Assembly: GCA_964624475.1 (NCBI GenBank)
Contig: CAZUYC010000088.1
Location: forward strand, 32,368 to 96,367
DNA length: 64,000 nucleotides
Reading direction: 5' to 3'
DNA from: CAZUYC01 sp964624475
GTDB taxonomy: Bacteria > Myxococcota_A > UBA9160 > SMWR01
In this document: positions 50,116 through 58,469 of the stretch, one piece after another
Layout: every line of letters starts with the position of its first letter
Position numbering within the stretch: position 1 is the first letter of the stretch
Position numbers and translations under genes: made by a program
The notes under the pieces: model-generated
Told to the model about the DNA's origin: nothing
Seen by the model: the letters and a program-made list of their open reading frames with translations, nothing else
Database searches by the model: none

Positions 50116-52065
50116 ATGAACGAGATCCAGGTTTGCTTGCCGGACGGCAAGACGCTCCGGATGCTGGCGGGCTCCAGCGTGCTCTCGGTCGCCGAGCGCA
50201 TCGGGAAGGGGCTCGCCCGGGCCGCGCTCGCGGGGCGGGTGGATGGCCGGCTCGTCGACCTGCGCGCGCCGCTCGGGGCGGACGTCGGGCTCCTCGAGAT
50301 CGTGACCGACCGCGACCCGGCCGGTGGCGAGGTGATCCGCCACTCGGCCGAGCACGTGATGGCCGACGCCGTGAAGCGCCTCTTCCCGGAGTGCCAGATC
50401 GACGTCGGCCGCTCCGACCACTCGGAGAAGTTCCAGTATGACTTCCTGGTGCCGCGCCCCTTCACGCCGGAGGATCTCGAGCAGATCGAGAAGGAGATGG
50501 GGAAGATCGTCGCCGAGCGCGCCGCGTTCACGCGCGAAGCGGTGAGCCGAGCGCAGGCGCGCGAGCTCTTCGCCTCGCTCGGCGAGCAGCTCAAGCTCTC
50601 GCGTCTGGACGACATCCCCGAGGGCGAGGAGATCACGCTCTTCCGCCACGGCGCCTTTGTCGACCTCTGCCGCGGGCCCCACGTGCAGCGCACGGACCAG
50701 ATCGGGGCCTTCCGGCTGCTCGAGTCCGCGGGCGCCTACTGGCGCGGCGACGAGCGCAACCCGATGCTCCAGCGCATCTACGGCACCGCCTTCGCCTCGC
50801 GCAAGCAGCTCGAGGAGCAGCTGGCGCGCGTCGAGGAGGCGCGGCGCCGCGACCACCGCCGGCTCGGCGCCGAGCTCGAGCTCTTCCACGTCGACCCGAT
50901 CGCGCCGGGCTCGCCCTTCTACCTGCCGCGCGGCATGCGGCTCTACAACGGGCTCGTGGACTTCATCCGCTCGCTCTACCCGAAGTACGGCTTCCAGGAG
51001 GTGATGACGCCGCAGATCTTCCGCAGCGAGCTCTTCAAGACCTCCGGCCACTACCAGCTCTTCCGCGACGACATGTTCCTGATGCAGGGAGACGAGGGCG
51101 AGGAGCTCGGGGTGAAGCCGATGAACTGCCCCGGGCACTGCCACCTCTTCGCGACCCGCCGCCACTCCTACCGCGAGCTGCCGGTCCGCTTCGCGGAGTT
51201 CTCGCGCCTGCACCGCAACGAGCGCAGCGGCACGCTGACCGGGCTCTCGCGCGTGCGCTCGATGGCACAGGACGACGCACACATCTTCCTGGCGCCCGAG
51301 CAGGTCGACGGCGAGCTCGACCGCTTCTTCGAGATGACGCGCGAGGTCTACCACGCTCTCGGCCTGTCGGACGTCGAGGTCGCGGTCTCGACGCGACCCG
51401 CGCACTACGTGGGCGAGGTCGCCGACTGGGAGCGGGCCGAGGCGCAGCTGCTGGCCGCGGTCGAGCGGGCCGGCTTCCCGCGCCGCGTCAAGCCCGAGGG
51501 GGCGGCCTTCTACGGCCCGAAGGTCGAGTGCGACTTCCGCGACGTCCTCGGGCGCCCCTGGACGCTCTCGACGCTCCAGATCGACGTGGCCATGCCGCTG
51601 CGCTTCGGCCTGCGCTACGTCGGCTCCGACGACGAGCTCCACACCCCCGCCATGCTCCACCGGGCCATCCTGGGCTCGCTCGAGCGCTTCATCGCCCTCT
51701 ATACGGAGAGGACCGGAGGGGATTTCCCGCTCTGGCTGGCCCCGCTCCAGGTCCTGGTGCTACCCATCACCGACCGCCACCTGGCCTACGCCCGGAGCGT
51801 CGAGGCGCAGTGCGCGGAAGCCGGCCTGCGCGTGGCCGTCGACGAGCGGAACGAGAAGCTCGGCTGGAAGATCCGCGACGCGGAGCTCAAGAAGATCCCC
51901 GTCGTGCTGGTCGTTGGCGATCGGGAGGAGGCGGAGGGGAGCGCGACGCTGCGGCGCCGGCACGGGGCCGGCGAGCAGGCCGCAGGCCCCGTGGGCGAAC
52001 TGGTCGCCGGTCTCGCCCGCGACGTGAAGGAACGGCGCAGCGAGCGCCCCACGAAGGAGGAATAG
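50116..52065 (+). CDS. thrS: Threonyl-tRNA synthetase
   Basis: This 649-residue class II synthetase has an N-terminal TGS domain (IQVCLPDGKTLRMLAGSS), an editing domain (about 65-220: HSAEHVMADAVKRLFP and CRGPHV), and a catalytic core with zinc ligands in MNCPGHC and DDAHIF, plus a class II motif around RNERSG. The C-terminal anticodon-binding domain starts near QVLVLPITDRHL. It is the first protein gene of the thrS-infC-rpmI-rplT-pheS-pheT-ihfA cluster. The ATG start has no strong ribosome site; the leader is short. Confidence 0.96.
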   Translation: MNEIQVCLPDGKTLRMLAGSSVLSVAERIGKGLARAALAGRVDGRLVDLRAPLGADVGLLEIVTDRDPAGGEVIRHSAEHVMADAVKRLFPECQIDVGRSDHSEKFQYDFLVPRPFTPEDLEQIEKEMGKIVAERAAFTREAVSRAQARELFASLGEQLKLSRLDDIPEGEEITLFRHGAFVDLCRGPHVQRTDQIGAFRLLESAGAYWRGDERNPMLQRIYGTAFASRKQLEEQLARVEEARRRDHRRLGAELELFHVDPIAPGSPFYLPRGMRLYNGLVDFIRSLYPKYGFQEVMTPQIFRSELFKTSGHYQLFRDDMFLMQGDEGEELGVKPMNCPGHCHLFATRRHSYRELPVRFAEFSRLHRNERSGTLTGLSRVRSMAQDDAHIFLAPEQVDGELDRFFEMTREVYHALGLSDVEVAVSTRPAHYVGEVADWERAEAQLLAAVERAGFPRRVKPEGAAFYGPKVECDFRDVLGRPWTLSTLQIDVAMPLRFGLRYVGSDDELHTPAMLHRAILGSLERFIALYTERTGGDFPLWLAPLQVLVLPITDRHLAYARSVEAQCAEAGLRVAVDERNEKLGWKIRDAELKKIPVVLVVGDREEAEGSATLRRRHGAGEQAAGPVGELVAGLARDVKERRSERPTKEE

Positions 52066-52068
52066 GAT

Positions 52069-52767
52069 CTGGCGGAGTTCAAGAGGGCCTCACGCAAGGA
52101 CGGTCCCAGGGTCAACGAGGAGATCCGGGAAAAGGAGATCCGGGTGATCGGCGCCGAGGGCGAGCAGCTCGGCGTCATGACGTCGGAGGCGGCGCTGGTC
52201 AAGGCCGAGGAGGCGGGCCTGGACCTGGTCGAGGTGGCGCCGGGCTCGCGGCCGCCGGTGGTCCGGATCATGGACTACGGGCGGTACAAGTACGAGCAGA
52301 AGAAGAAGACGGCCAAGGGGCGCGGGCACACGGCGTCGCTCAAGGAGGTGAAGCTCCGGCCGCGCACCGACGACCACGACCTCGAAACCAAGCTCAAGAA
52401 AGTGCGGCGCTTCCTGATCGAAGGCGACAAGGTTAAGATCACCGTCATGTTCCGGGGCCGCGAGCTCGCGCACCGCGAGCTCGGCCGCCGCCAGATGGAC
52501 CGCGTGACGCAGCTGCTGGGCACGATCGCCGTGACGGAGAACCCGCCGCGCATGGAGGGCCGCTTCCTCTCGATGATCCTGGTGCCGAACCGGGAGGTGG
52601 TCGCCGAGATCGCGCGGGCGGAGAAGAAGGCGCAGGCGGCCGCGGCGCGGGCCGAGGCGGCTGCGCAGGTCACGCAGGTCACGCAGGTCACGGAGGCCGC
52701 GCAGGCCGCGGAGGCCGCGCAGACCGCGCAGACCGCGCAGACCGCGCAGGCGAAGAGCGGAGGCTAG
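52069..52767 (+). CDS. infC: Translation initiation factor IF-3 (CTG start)
   Basis: This is a 232-residue factor if begun at CTG 52069. AGGAGG stands eight bases before this codon, and the reading LAEFKRASRKDGPRVNEEIREKEIRVIG supplies the full IF-3 N-terminal domain. The next in-frame start (GTG 52144) would delete the first strand. Non-AUG starts (AUU, AUC, CUG) are normal in infC, because IF-3 rejects them and so limits its own synthesis. The N-domain, lysine-rich linker (KKKTAKGRGHTASLKEVKLRP) and C-domain are intact. A C-terminal Ala/Gln extension of about 50 residues contains short repeats and recalls the extended IF-3 (DsgA) of Myxococcus. Confidence 0.9.
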   Translation: MAEFKRASRKDGPRVNEEIREKEIRVIGAEGEQLGVMTSEAALVKAEEAGLDLVEVAPGSRPPVVRIMDYGRYKYEQKKKTAKGRGHTASLKEVKLRPRTDDHDLETKLKKVRRFLIEGDKVKITVMFRGRELAHRELGRRQMDRVTQLLGTIAVTENPPRMEGRFLSMILVPNREVVAEIARAEKKAQAAAARAEAAAQVTQVTQVTEAAQAAEAAQTAQTAQTAQAKSGG

Positions 52768-52768
52768 G

Positions 52769-52966
52769 ATGCCGAAGATGAAGACCCACCGCGGGGCCGC
52801 GAAGCGGTTCAAGCGGACGGGGAGCGGGAAGATCAAGCGCGCGCGCGCCAACAAGCAGCACATCCTCACCAAGAAGGCGAGCAAGCGGAAGCGGCGCCTG
52901 CGCAAGACCGCGCTGGTGCATCCCTCGGACGAGGCGCGCATCCGCCACATGATCCCGACCCTCTGA
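52769..52966 (+). CDS. rpmI: 50S ribosomal protein bL35
   Basis: This 65-residue basic protein has the usual PKMKTHRGAAKRFKRTGSGKIKR start and KKASKRKRRLR core. It starts one base after the infC stop and 25 bases before rplT, as in the standard infC-rpmI-rplT operon. Confidence 0.96.
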   Translation: MPKMKTHRGAAKRFKRTGSGKIKRARANKQHILTKKASKRKRRLRKTALVHPSDEARIRHMIPTL

Positions 52967-52991
52967 GCAGTCAGGAGCGAGGAAGGCGAAC

Positions 52992-53348
52992 ATGCCCCGA
53001 GTGAAGCGCGGCGTCACCACCCGGCGACGCCACAAAGCGTACCTGAAGGCGGCCAAGGGCTACGTCAGCGGACACAGCCGCCTGTTCAAGACCGCGCGCG
53101 AGGCGGTGGAGAAGGGCTGGAAGTACGCCTACCGCGACCGCAAGCAGCGCAAACGCCAGTTCCGCGTGCTGTGGATCGTCCGCATCAACGCCGCGGCGCG
53201 CCAGCACGGTCTCTCCTACAGCCGACTGATGCACGGCCTCGAGCGCGCGGGGGTCGAGATCGACCGCAAGGTCCTCGCCGACCTCGCCGTCTCCGATCCG
53301 CGCGCCTTTGGCACCCTCGCCGAGCTCGCCAGGAACCCGGCGGGCTAG
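52992..53348 (+). CDS. rplT: 50S ribosomal protein bL20
   Basis: This 118-residue 23S-binding assembly protein has the classic RVKRGVTTRRRHKAYLKAAKG start and a full C-domain (LWIVRINAAARQHGLSYSRLMHGL). In many bacteria bL20 represses its own operon by binding the leader; no clear binding mimic is visible here. A strong palindrome (53384-53409) lies between it and pheS. Confidence 0.97.
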   Translation: MPRVKRGVTTRRRHKAYLKAAKGYVSGHSRLFKTAREAVEKGWKYAYRDRKQRKRQFRVLWIVRINAAARQHGLSYSRLMHGLERAGVEIDRKVLADLAVSDPRAFGTLAELARNPAG

Positions 53349-53383
53349 CCCGATGACCTCCGCTCGCCTCCGGCTCGCTGCGC

Positions 53384-53409
53384 GGAGGCCGACTCTCGAG
53401 TCGGCCTCC
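53384..53409. terminator. Perfect 12-bp inverted repeat between rplT and pheS
   Basis: Arms GGAGGCCGACTC (53384-53395) and GAGTCGGCCTCC (53398-53409) are separated by TC. No T-run follows. It could end part of the ribosomal transcription, act as a processing site, or serve as an operator for pheST. Confidence 0.6.
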
Positions 53410-53422
53410 TAGCCGGCCGCCC

Positions 53423-54415
53423 GTGTCGGCGGACGCCGAGACGCTCGAGGCGCTCGAGACCTCGGCCCGCGCCGAGATCGCCGGGGCCGACACCCTGCCG
53501 GCGCTGCAGGCGGCCCGCGCGCGCCTGCTCGGCCGCAAGGGCAGCGTCTCCGCCCTGCTGCGCTCGATCGGGAGCCTCGACCCCGTGGCGCGCGGCGCGC
53601 GCGGCGAGGTGGTGAACGCGCTGCGGGATCGCATCGAGGTCTGCGTGGCGGAGCGCCGCGCCGAGCTCGAAGGCCGCGCCCGCGACCGCGCGCTCACCCG
53701 GGGGCGCCTCGACACGAGCCTGCCCGGCGCCGCGCCGCCGCGCGGGCACCTGCACCCGATCACCCACGTGCGCCGCGACATGGTCCGCTTCTTCACCTCG
53801 CTCGGCTTCTCGATCGAGGAGGGGCCCGAGGTCGAGACCGACTGGCACAACTTCGAGGCGCTCAACATCCCGCCCGAGCACCCGGCGCGCGACGAGCAGG
53901 ACACCTTCTACGTCGAGGGCGGGAACCTGCTGCGCACCCACACCTCGAACGTGCAGATCCGCGCCATGACCGGACGCACGCCCCCGTTCCGCTTCATCGC
54001 GCCGGGGCGTGTCTACCGCCACGACCTCTCCCCGCGCCACAGCCCGATGTTCCACCAGATCGAGGGCTTCCTGGTCGACGACCGCGTGAGCTTCGGCGAC
54101 TTGAAGGGATGCCTGCACGCCTTCGCGCGCTTCCTGATGGGCGACTCCGTCGCGGTGCGCTTCCGCGCCAATTATTTCCCGTTTACCGAGCCCTCGGCCG
54201 AGATGGACTTCCGGCAGAGCGAAGGCGGCTGGCTCGAGTGGGGCGGCTGCGGGATGATCCACCCGCGCGTGCTCGAGCGCTGCGGGATCGACCCCCGGCG
54301 CTGGCAGGGCTTCGCCTTCGGCATGGGGATCGACCGCACGGCGCTGCTGCGCTTCGGCGTGCCGGCGCTGCGCGTCTTTTTCGAGAACGACGTGCGCGTG
54401 CTGGAGCAGTTTTGA
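53423..54415 (+). CDS. pheS: Phenylalanyl-tRNA synthetase alpha subunit
   Basis: This 330-residue subunit carries the catalytic core that activates phenylalanine. It has an N-terminal coiled coil (about 1-90), class II motif 2 (TSNVQIRAMTGRTPPFRFIAPGRVYR, HQIEGF) and motif 3 (FAFGMGIDRTALLRFGVPALRVFFENDVR). The start is GTG without an obvious ribosome site. Its stop overlaps the pheT ATG (TGATG). Confidence 0.95.
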   Translation: MSADAETLEALETSARAEIAGADTLPALQAARARLLGRKGSVSALLRSIGSLDPVARGARGEVVNALRDRIEVCVAERRAELEGRARDRALTRGRLDTSLPGAAPPRGHLHPITHVRRDMVRFFTSLGFSIEEGPEVETDWHNFEALNIPPEHPARDEQDTFYVEGGNLLRTHTSNVQIRAMTGRTPPFRFIAPGRVYRHDLSPRHSPMFHQIEGFLVDDRVSFGDLKGCLHAFARFLMGDSVAVRFRANYFPFTEPSAEMDFRQSEGGWLEWGGCGMIHPRVLERCGIDPRRWQGFAFGMGIDRTALLRFGVPALRVFFENDVRVLEQF

Positions 54416-56820
54416 TGCGCGTCCCCCTCGAGTGGCTGGCCGAGTGGATCGACCTCCCGCCCGAGCGCGAGCTCGTGGAGCGGCTCGAGATGGGCGGCTT
54501 CGAGGACGTGCAGGTCGAGCGCGCCGGGCCCGACCTCTCGGCGATCCGCGTCGGCCGGGTGCTCGAGCGCCGCGCGCACCCGGACGCGGACCGCCTCTCG
54601 GTGTGCCGGGTGGACGTGGGCGGGGGCGATCCGGTCGAGATCGTCTGCGGCGCGCCGAACGTGGCGGCCGGCCAGAAGGTGGCCGTGGCGCTCCCGGGCA
54701 CGCCGCTCCCGGACGGCACGAAGCTCGGGCGCGCGAAGATCCGCGGCGTGGTCTCGAACGGCATGATCTGCTCGAGCCGCGAGCTCGGCCTCGGCGACGA
54801 GGACCAAGGGATCCTGGTCCTCGACCCGCAGGCCCGCGTCGGGGCGCCCCTCCCCGAGGCGATCGGCGAGCGCCCGGGCGTCCTCGAGTTCGGCATCACG
54901 CCGAACCGCGGCGACGCCGCGTCGCTGCTCGGCATCGCGCGCGAGGTGCGCGCCCTCTGCGGGGGCGAGATCCGCCTGCCCCCGACCGAGCCCCCCGAAC
55001 GCGGCGCGGCCGCCGCCGGCTCGGCTCGCGTCCAGATCGAGGCGCGCGACGCCTGCCATCGCTACGTCGGGCGCGTCGTGCGCCGCGTGCGCGTCGGGGA
55101 GTCTCCGGCGTGGCTGCGGCGACGGCTCGAAGCCTCGGGCCTGCGCGCGATCAACAACGTCGTCGACGTGACGAATCTCGTGCTGCTCGAGCTCGGCCAG
55201 CCGCTGCACGCCTTCGACCTGGCGAGGCTCCGGGGTGGCGAGGTCCGGGTGCGGCGCGCAGCCGCCGGCGAGAAGCTCGAGACCCTCGACGGCTGCGTGC
55301 GCGAGCTCGCCCCGCGGGACCTCGTGATCGCCGATGCCGAGCGCCCGGTCGCGCTCGCGGGGGTGATGGGCGGCGCCGGCAGCGAGGTCTCCGCGGAGAC
55401 CTGCGACGTGCTGATCGAGAGCGCGCACTTCGATCCCGTGTCGGTGCGCCTCGCGGCGCGGCGACACGGCCTCCGCAGCGAGGCCTCCTACCGCTTCGAG
55501 CGCGGCGTCGATCGCGAGGGGGTCGGGCGCGCCGCCGACCGCGCGGCGCGGCTGCTGGCGGAGCTCGCCGGCGGTGAGGTCGCCTCCGGCGCCGTCGAGG
55601 CCGTGGGGGCGCCGCCCGCCGCGCGCGAAGAGCTGCGCCTCGAGGTGGAGCGCGCCAACCGGCTGCTCGGCACCTCGCTCTCCGCGGCGCAGATGCGCGA
55701 GTGCCTGGAGCGCGCCGGGATCCGCTGCCGCGAGGCGGGGGGCGGCGTGCTCGCCGCCGCGATCCCGAGCCACCGCAACGATCTGGAGCTCCCGGAAGAC
55801 CTGATCGAGGAGGTGGCGCGCATCCACGGCTACGACCGCATCCCGGCGACCGATCCGGTCGCCGAGCTCGCGCCGGGGCGCGTTCCCGGGAGCTGGGAGC
55901 TCGGCGAGCGCGCGCGCGACGCGCTCGCGGCCGCGGGGTTCTGCGAGACCGTCTCCTTCCCCTTCCTCGGCCCCGCCGAGCTGGCGAAGCTCCGGCTCGA
56001 CCCCGAGGACCGGCGCGCCCGCCCGCTGCGCCTCCAGAACCCGATCCGCGAGGAGGAGCCGTGCCTGCGCACGAGCCTCGTCCCCTCGCTGCTCCAGCTC
56101 GCGCGCCAGAATCTCGCCCGGCAGGCCGAGCGCGTGCGGCTCTTCGAGGTGAGCCGGGTCTTCCTGCCGGGGGCGCCCGGCGAGCTGCCCGAGGAGCCGC
56201 TGCACGCGGCCGCCGTCGCCACCGCCCCCGCGGCCCCGCGCCTGTGGGAGCCGAGGCCCGGCCCGCCGCTCTTCTTCGAGCTCAAGGGTATCGCGGAAAG
56301 CCTTTTTGCCGCGCTAGGTTATCGGGTGGAAACGGCGCCCGGCGATCCGCCGCCCTACCTCCATCCCGGGGCGGCGGCCGAGCTCCGGGCCGGAGGTCGG
56401 GTGATCGGCGCGCTCGGAGAGATCCACCCGGACGTGGCGGCGGGCTTCGAGATCGAGGTGCCGTGCGCGCTCCTCGAGGTCGACCTCGGAGCGCTGCTCG
56501 CCCTCCCGCCGCTCCGTCCCGCCTACCGCGAGGTCTCGCGCTTCCCGCTCGTGCGCCGCGATCTCGCCGTGATCGTGGACCTCGACCGTCCGGCAGGAGA
56601 TCTGCTCGCCGCGATCCGCGAGAGCGGCGGGGCGCATCTCGCCGCCGCCGAGATCTTCGATCGCTACCAGGGTGCCGGCGTCCCGGACGGCCAGCAGAGC
56701 CTGGCCTTCCGGCTCGTCTTCCAGCGCGCGGACCGCACGCTCACGGACGACGAGGTGTCCACGGCGGTCGATCGCGTCGTGCGCACGCTCGAACGCAGAT
56801 TCGGCGGGAAGCTCCGCTAG
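54415..56820 (+). CDS. pheT: Phenylalanyl-tRNA synthetase beta subunit
   Basis: This is an 801-residue subunit of normal length. It has an N-terminal tRNA-binding OB fold (about 40-150), the B3/B4 editing domain (about 215-385), B5 (about 400-480) and a C-terminal anticodon-binding FDX-ACB domain (YREVSRFPLVRRDLAVIVD to LERRFGGKLR). It forms an alpha2-beta2 enzyme with PheS and edits Tyr-tRNA-Phe. Start and overlap with pheS show co-translation. Confidence 0.95.
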   Translation: MRVPLEWLAEWIDLPPERELVERLEMGGFEDVQVERAGPDLSAIRVGRVLERRAHPDADRLSVCRVDVGGGDPVEIVCGAPNVAAGQKVAVALPGTPLPDGTKLGRAKIRGVVSNGMICSSRELGLGDEDQGILVLDPQARVGAPLPEAIGERPGVLEFGITPNRGDAASLLGIAREVRALCGGEIRLPPTEPPERGAAAAGSARVQIEARDACHRYVGRVVRRVRVGESPAWLRRRLEASGLRAINNVVDVTNLVLLELGQPLHAFDLARLRGGEVRVRRAAAGEKLETLDGCVRELAPRDLVIADAERPVALAGVMGGAGSEVSAETCDVLIESAHFDPVSVRLAARRHGLRSEASYRFERGVDREGVGRAADRAARLLAELAGGEVASGAVEAVGAPPAAREELRLEVERANRLLGTSLSAAQMRECLERAGIRCREAGGGVLAAAIPSHRNDLELPEDLIEEVARIHGYDRIPATDPVAELAPGRVPGSWELGERARDALAAAGFCETVSFPFLGPAELAKLRLDPEDRRARPLRLQNPIREEEPCLRTSLVPSLLQLARQNLARQAERVRLFEVSRVFLPGAPGELPEEPLHAAAVATAPAAPRLWEPRPGPPLFFELKGIAESLFAALGYRVETAPGDPPPYLHPGAAAELRAGGRVIGALGEIHPDVAAGFEIEVPCALLEVDLGALLALPPLRPAYREVSRFPLVRRDLAVIVDLDRPAGDLLAAIRESGGAHLAAAEIFDRYQGAGVPDGQQSLAFRLVFQRADRTLTDDEVSTAVDRVVRTLERRFGGKLR

Positions 56821-56845
56821 CTCCCGTCGCGAGGAGGGGGAGGAG

Positions 56846-57166
56846 ATGACGAAGGCCGACATCGTCGAGCAGATCTACGAGCAGGTCGGCTTCTCGAAGA
56901 AGGAGTCGGCGGAGCTGGTCGAGAAGGTCTTCGAGACGATCAAGGATACGCTCTCGCGCGGCGAGAAGGTGAAGATCTCGGGGTTCGGGAACTTCCTCGT
57001 CCGGCCCAAGAACGCGCGCAAGGGGCGCAATCCGCAGACGGGCCAGGAGATCCTGCTCGACGCGCGTCGGGTGCTCACCTTCAAGCCGAGCCTGGTGCTC
57101 AAGAACATGCTGAACGGCGAGGCGCCGCCTCCGGCGGGCGCGGAGGACGAGGACGATGACGACTGA
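56846..57166 (+). CDS. ihfA: Integration host factor alpha subunit
   Basis: This 106-residue HU/IHF-family protein has the typical MTKADIVEQIYEQVGFSKKES start and the DNA-inserting beta arm (RPKNARKGRNPQTGQEI) containing the NPQTG signature proline. The pheT-ihfA order is the standard proteobacterial position for ihfA. An acidic C-terminal tail (EDEDDDD) is unusual. The start ATG has AGGAG in front. Confidence 0.9.
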   Translation: MTKADIVEQIYEQVGFSKKESAELVEKVFETIKDTLSRGEKVKISGFGNFLVRPKNARKGRNPQTGQEILLDARRVLTFKPSLVLKNMLNGEAPPPAGAEDEDDDD

Positions 57167-57593
57167 TCCCCGGCGCCGCGCGCGAGCCGCGGTGCCCGCA
57201 GCGGAGGCGACGATGGGCCATCGCGCGGAGGAGGGCGGCGGCGACGAGTCGGCCCAGGCCGACAAGCGCTACTACCGCATCGGCGAGGTGAGCCGCATCG
57301 CCGGCGTGAAGCCCTACGTGCTGCGCTACTGGGAGTCCGAGTTCCGGTTCATGGCGCCCCAGAAGTCGCGCTCGAAGCAGCGGCTCTATCGCCGGCGCGA
57401 TATCGACATCATCCTGCTGGTGAAGAAGCTCCTCTACGAGCAGCGCTTCACCATCGCCGGCGCGCGCAAGAAGCTGCGCGAGATGGGCGTCGGCCGCGCC
57501 CTCGAGGCCGGCAGCCTCTCGGTCGAGACCGACCACCGCGCCCGCTACCAGCGAATCCGCGACGAGCTGCGCACCATCCGCGCGATGCTCTGA
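57156..57593 (+). CDS. MerR-type regulator downstream of ihfA
   Basis: This is a 145-residue protein. The winged helix reads RYYRIGEVSRIAGVKPYVLRYWESEF and is followed by KSRSKQRLYRRRDI and a helical C-terminus. A MerR-like gene directly behind pheT-ihfA is conserved across proteobacteria. No ligand motif is visible. The ATG at 57156 overlaps ihfA by 11 bases; MGHRAE at 57213, with GGAGG five bases upstream, is an equally good start. The extra 19 residues are basic and not conserved in style. Confidence 0.82.
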   Translation: MTTDPRRRARAAVPAAEATMGHRAEEGGGDESAQADKRYYRIGEVSRIAGVKPYVLRYWESEFRFMAPQKSRSKQRLYRRRDIDIILLVKKLLYEQRFTIAGARKKLREMGVGRALEAGSLSVETDHRARYQRIRDELRTIRAML

Positions 57594-57660
57594 CCGCAAG
57601 CGCAGCGAGCCGCAGGCGAGCTCCCCGGGCGCGCGGCCGCGGATCCTCATCCGCCCCGCG

Positions 57661-57692
57661 GGCGGCGGACGGGGACGGCGGCGGACGGGGAC
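57661..57692 (+). repeat. Two tandem copies of a 16-bp sequence
   Basis: The sequence GGCGGCGGACGGGGAC occurs at 57661-57676 and 57677-57692. The second copy runs into the left arm of the inverted-repeat element that follows. Confidence 0.85.
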
Positions 57693-57800
57693 GGTGTTCA
57701 GATGTTTCGAATTTTCAGATTCTCCAGGGGAGAACCCCGCGAGACCCCAGGGCGTGAACGGAGAATCTGAAAATTCGAAACATCTGAACACCGTCCCCGT
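57685..57800. mobile_element. MITE-like element with perfect 41-bp terminal inverted repeats
   Basis: The left arm (57685-57725) and right arm (57760-57800) are exact reverse complements over 41 bases, around a 34-base spacer. The outer part of the arm reads ACGGGGACGGTGTTCAG; the inner part is AT-rich, unlike the host DNA. No transposase is encoded. The GGGGACGGTGTTC edge resembles, from memory, repeats mobilised by REP-associated tyrosine (Y1) transposases. It sits in the 324-base gap 57594-57917, which also holds short host repeats but no gene. Confidence 0.75.
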
Positions 57801-57917
57801 TTCACCGCGATCGGGAGCCCTCCGCGCTGCTCCGCCCGCGGCCCCGGTCGGTGTCCCAGAGCGGGAGCCGCAAGGCCGCGAAGCGGCCGCGCAGCGAGGC
57901 GAAGCCGAGCGAAGTCA

Positions 57918-58469
57918 TCAGAGCGGAAGCGGCGCGACCGAGAGGCCCCAGACGAGGAGCCACAGGAGCAGGGCCGCCGAGACGCAGGTCCCGACGGCCG
58001 CGGCGGTCGTGAAGTCGAGAGCCTGGCGCACGGCCACCACGCCGGCGACGAGCATCCAGAGCGTGGCGCCGAGATCGATCGCGAGGCCGAGCCCCGCCGG
58101 GGGGACCCAGGCCAGCGCGCGCAGGCAGCCCGGCGAGAGCGCGAAGCCCGTCGTCCGCAGCACTTCGCGGTAATCCGTCGCGGTGTGGGGGCCGCGCAGG
58201 AAGCTCGCGCCCACCATGTAGGCGAAGGCCGACCCTCCGAGCCAGCCGATCGCGGGCAAGAGACCCGCCACGATCGCCTGGAAGAGGAGCCGCTGCGGGG
58301 CGACGCCCGCCTGCGCGCCCTGCACGAAGCTCGCGGCGCCGATCGCGGCGCAGGCGAGCGCGACGACGAGCCCCGCCTGGCCGAGCGAGCGCGGGTCGGC
58401 CTCGACCTCCTCGTAGACGTGGGAGCGCAGCAGCGAGGCACCGAGCATGCGCGCGCCGAGGCTGCTCAC
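57918..58469 (-). CDS. YIP1-family-like integral membrane protein
   Basis: This 183-residue protein has about four or five membrane segments: GLVVALACAAIGAASF, AIVAGLLPAIGWLGGSAFAYMVG, ATLWMLVAGVVAVRQAL and SAALLLWLLVWGLSVAPL. The YREVLRTTGFALSPGCLRAL loop is typical of bacterial Yip1-domain proteins. The GTG at 58469 is chosen because it overlaps the stop of the upstream gene (GTGA). Function unknown; Yip1 proteins are proposed to act in envelope or vesicle processes. Confidence 0.72.
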   Translation of the reverse strand: MSSLGARMLGASLLRSHVYEEVEADPRSLGQAGLVVALACAAIGAASFVQGAQAGVAPQRLLFQAIVAGLLPAIGWLGGSAFAYMVGASFLRGPHTATDYREVLRTTGFALSPGCLRALAWVPPAGLGLAIDLGATLWMLVAGVVAVRQALDFTTAAAVGTCVSAALLLWLLVWGLSVAPLPL

